In this document: piece by piece, positions 6,039 through 8,882 of the stretch
How the letters are laid out: every line of letters begins with the position of its first letter
Numbering within the stretch: the stretch's first letter is position 1
Source of the DNA: DASYSL01 sp036003365
Lineage (GTDB): Bacteria > Eisenbacteria > RBG-16-71-46 > DASYSL01
Length of the DNA: 8,882 nt
Assembly (NCBI GenBank): GCA_036003365.1
Contig: DASYSL010000043.1
Coordinates: forward strand, 1 to 8,882
Direction of reading: 5' to 3'
Position numbers and translations under genes: made by a program
Notes under the pieces: generated by a model
Databases searched by the model: none
Told to the model about the DNA's origin: nothing
Seen by the model: only the letters and a program-made list of their open reading frames with translations

Positions 6039-7107
6039 TGTCCGTCGCCCGTAGCCCCTGGCAGATCTTCTGGAAGGAGTTCCGCAAGAGCCCGATGGCT
6101 CTGCTCGGGGCGGCGGTGCTCGTCTTCTTCTACGGCTCCGCCATCTTTGCCGACTTTCTCGCTCCCTACTCCATGATCGAGCAGAACCGCGATCTCGGCT
6201 ATCTGCCGCCGCAAAGGGTGCGCCTCGCCTCCGGCGGGCCCTTCGTGTACGGCACGAAGCTCGTCGATCCGGTGCGCAACCGCTATGCCGAGGATCAAGC
6301 GCATCGTTATCCGGTTCGCTTCTTCGTCAGCGGCCGGCCCTACCGCATCCTCGGCCTCGTGCCCGCGAGCGTGCACCTCTTCGGCGTCGACGCGCCCGGC
6401 GGCATCCACCTCGTCGGCACCGACCAGTTCGGCCGCGACGTGCTGTCGCGGCTTCTCTACGGCGCCCGCATCTCGCTCTCCATCGGGTTGGTGGGGATCG
6501 CGATCTCGTTTTCGATCGGCATTCTCGTGGGCGGGCTCTCGGGCTATTTCGGCGGCTGGATCGACGAGGGCACCATGCGGGTCACCGAGATCCTGCTCTC
6601 GATTCCGGTGCTCTATTTGATCGTGGCCCTGGCCGCGATCCTGCCGCCCGAGATGCCCTCCGACCGGAAATACTTCCTCATCGTGGTCATTCTCTCCTTC
6701 ATCGGCTGGGCCACGCTGGCGCGCATCGTGCGCGGGCTCGTGCTGTCGCTGCGCGAGTTCGAGTACGTGACGGCGGCCAAGGCGCTGGGGGCGGGGACGT
6801 TCCGCGTGCTGCTCCGGCACATCATCCCCAACACGCTGTCGTTTCTGATCGTGGCCGCGACGGTGAGCGTTCCGGGGTACATTCTGGGCGAGGTCTTCCT
6901 GTCGTTCCTGGGCGTGGGCATCCAGGAGCCGACGGCGTCGTGGGGGAACATGCTGACGGCCGCCCAGAGCGTGCGCGTGCTGATGTCGTTTCCCTGGATT
7001 CTCGCGCCCGGCTATCTCATCTTCCTCACGGTGCTGGCCTTCAATTTCCTGGGGGACGGGCTGTCGGACGCCCTGAACCCGCGCAAGATCCAAGGAGGGA
7101 AGGGCGG

Positions 7108-7111
<4 letters not shown>
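6038..7111 (+). CDS. ABC transporter permease, DppC/OppC family, with an enlarged extracytoplasmic segment
   Basis: This is the second half of the channel, 357 residues from ATG 6038, which shares its A with the TGA of the upstream permease. A TTG at 6035 would add one residue and is less likely. The N-terminal segment FWKEFRKSPMALLGAAVLVF (11-30) contains the start of helix 1, as in OppC N-domains. Residues about 45-125 form a large extracytoplasmic insertion (YPVRFFVSGRPYRILGLVPA at 91-110, SVHLFGVDAPGG at 111-122) before the hallmark GTDQFGRDVLSRLLYGARIS (127-146). The EAA loop is at 242-265 (EYVTAAKALGAGTFRVLLRH, then IIPN), followed by SWGNML (301-306) and the final GDGLSDALNPR (339-349). 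Most OppC/DppC proteins have about 290-310 residues, so the extra length comes from the insertion. It overlaps the first ATPase gene by 4 bp, which predicts translational coupling. Confidence 0.96.
7092..7098 (+). promoter_or_regulatory. Strong Shine-Dalgarno site setting the GTG start at 7108
   Basis: AAGGAGG, a near-full anti-Shine-Dalgarno match, lies 9 bp before GTG 7108 inside the 3' end of the permease gene. It selects 7108 over the much longer open frame extending upstream. Confidence 0.8.
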
Positions 7112-8183
<1,072 letters not shown>

Positions 8184-8187
<4 letters not shown>

Positions 8188-8882
8188 GCGCCGAGCCGGT
8201 GACGGGAGCGGGCAAGGAGCCGCCGCTGCTCGAGGTCACGGACCTGGTCAAGCATTTCCCGATTCGCAAAGGCTTGCTGTCGCGCGTCGTCGGCCAGGTG
8301 CGCGCGGTCGACGGCGTGTCGTTCTCGCTGGCGCGCGGCGAGGTGCTCGGGCTGGTGGGGGAGTCGGGCTGCGGCAAGACCACGACGGGCCGGTCGATCC
8401 TGCGGCTCATCGAGCCGACGTCGGGCTCGGTGAAGTTCGAAGGGCAGGAGATCGTCGGCATGCCCAAGTCGGATCTGCGGGCGCTGCGCCGCCAGATGCA
8501 GATCATCTTCCAGGATCCGTATTCGTCGCTGAATCCGCGCCTCACCGTGGGCTCGATCATTGGCGAGGCGTTCGCCATCCACAAAACCGCGAACCGCAAG
8601 GAAGCGCGCGAGAACGTGGCCGAGCTCTTGCGCTTCGTCGGGCTCTCGCCCGACCACGCGCGCCGCTATCCGCACGAGTTCTCGGGCGGCCAACGCCAGA
8701 GGATCGGCGTGGCGCGGGCACTGGCGGTCAATCCCAAGCTCATCGTGGCCGACGAGCCAGTGTCGGCGTTGGACGTTTCCATTCAGGCGCAGATACTGAA
8801 TCTGCTCCAGGACTTGCAGGAGCGGCTCGGGCTCACCTACCTGTTCGTGGCTCACGATCTCTCGGTGGTCGAGCACATCTCC
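8184..8882 (+). CDS. ABC transporter ATP-binding protein, DppF/OppF family, truncated by the window end
   Basis: This frame opens at GTG 8184, overlapping the previous stop (GTGA), and stays open to the right edge, giving 233 residues without a stop. It is the partner ATPase expected after a DppD. LLEVTDLVKHFPIRKGLLSR (15-34) is the typical DppF N-terminus, where the PIRKG insertion separates OppF/DppF from OppD/DppD. Walker A GESGCGKT is at 59-66, the Q-loop FQDPYSSLNPR at 109-119, the signature FSGGQRQR at 166-173, Walker B LIVADEP at 186-192, ALD at 195-197 and switch His224. The frame ends in DLSVVEHIS. Roughly 90-110 residues, the C-terminal extension, should lie beyond the window. There is no sign of frameshift or lost motif in the visible part. 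Confidence 0.95.

Noticed and set aside
5930..7093. A 387-codon - strand open frame opposite the DppC-like permease
   Set aside because: The opposite strand encodes a permease with every family motif. The antisense product is charged, repetitive and unrecognisable.

Overview
The window is a gene-dense, high-GC bacterial segment. All nine recognisable reading frames lie on the + strand, and the longest gap between genes is about 100 bp. Codons mostly end in G or C, six of the nine frames start with GTG, and Shine-Dalgarno sequences of the GGAGG type are clear in front of most genes. No tRNA, rRNA, CRISPR array, insertion sequence or integrase is visible, so this reads as ordinary chromosome rather than a mobile island. 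The lineage cannot be fixed from the sequence. The style (high GC, long dipeptide/oligopeptide ABC operon, conserved but unnamed membrane-protein cluster) would suit an uncultivated phylum such as Rokubacteria or Eisenbacteria, or a gemmatimonad or planctomycete relative. That is a guess.

Region A (1-2366) is a tightly packed cluster of membrane proteins: the end of a gene, or a 41-residue microprotein (2-130), a six-helix protein (143-796), a membrane-anchored protein with a large soluble alpha/beta-type domain (798-1709), and a second multi-helix protein (1719-2366). Spacings are 12, 1 and 9 bp, each start has its own Shine-Dalgarno, and none of the four belongs to a family I can name. Their co-transcription suggests one membrane complex of unknown function. 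This is the least explained part of the window.

Region B (2342-3121) is a lipoyl/octanoyl transferase of the LplA/LipM/LipB superfamily. It overlaps the last membrane gene by 25 bp and keeps both the conserved lysine and a LipM-type cysteine.

Region C (3122-8882) is a complete peptide-type ABC importer operon, cut by the right edge. It starts after a 101-bp spacer holding a very good sigma-70-like promoter (TTGACA, 17 bp, TACGAT) and a GGAGGA ribosome binding site. The order is substrate-binding lipoprotein, two permeases (DppB- and DppC-like) and two ATPases (DppD- and DppF-like). The last three junctions overlap by 1-4 bp, which indicates translational coupling. The lipoprotein would capture a peptide or similar ligand outside the membrane, the two permeases form the channel, and the ATPase heterodimer powers import. 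The first ATPase has the C-terminal four-cysteine motif that binds an iron-sulfur cluster in this family. The second ATPase is truncated by the window end.
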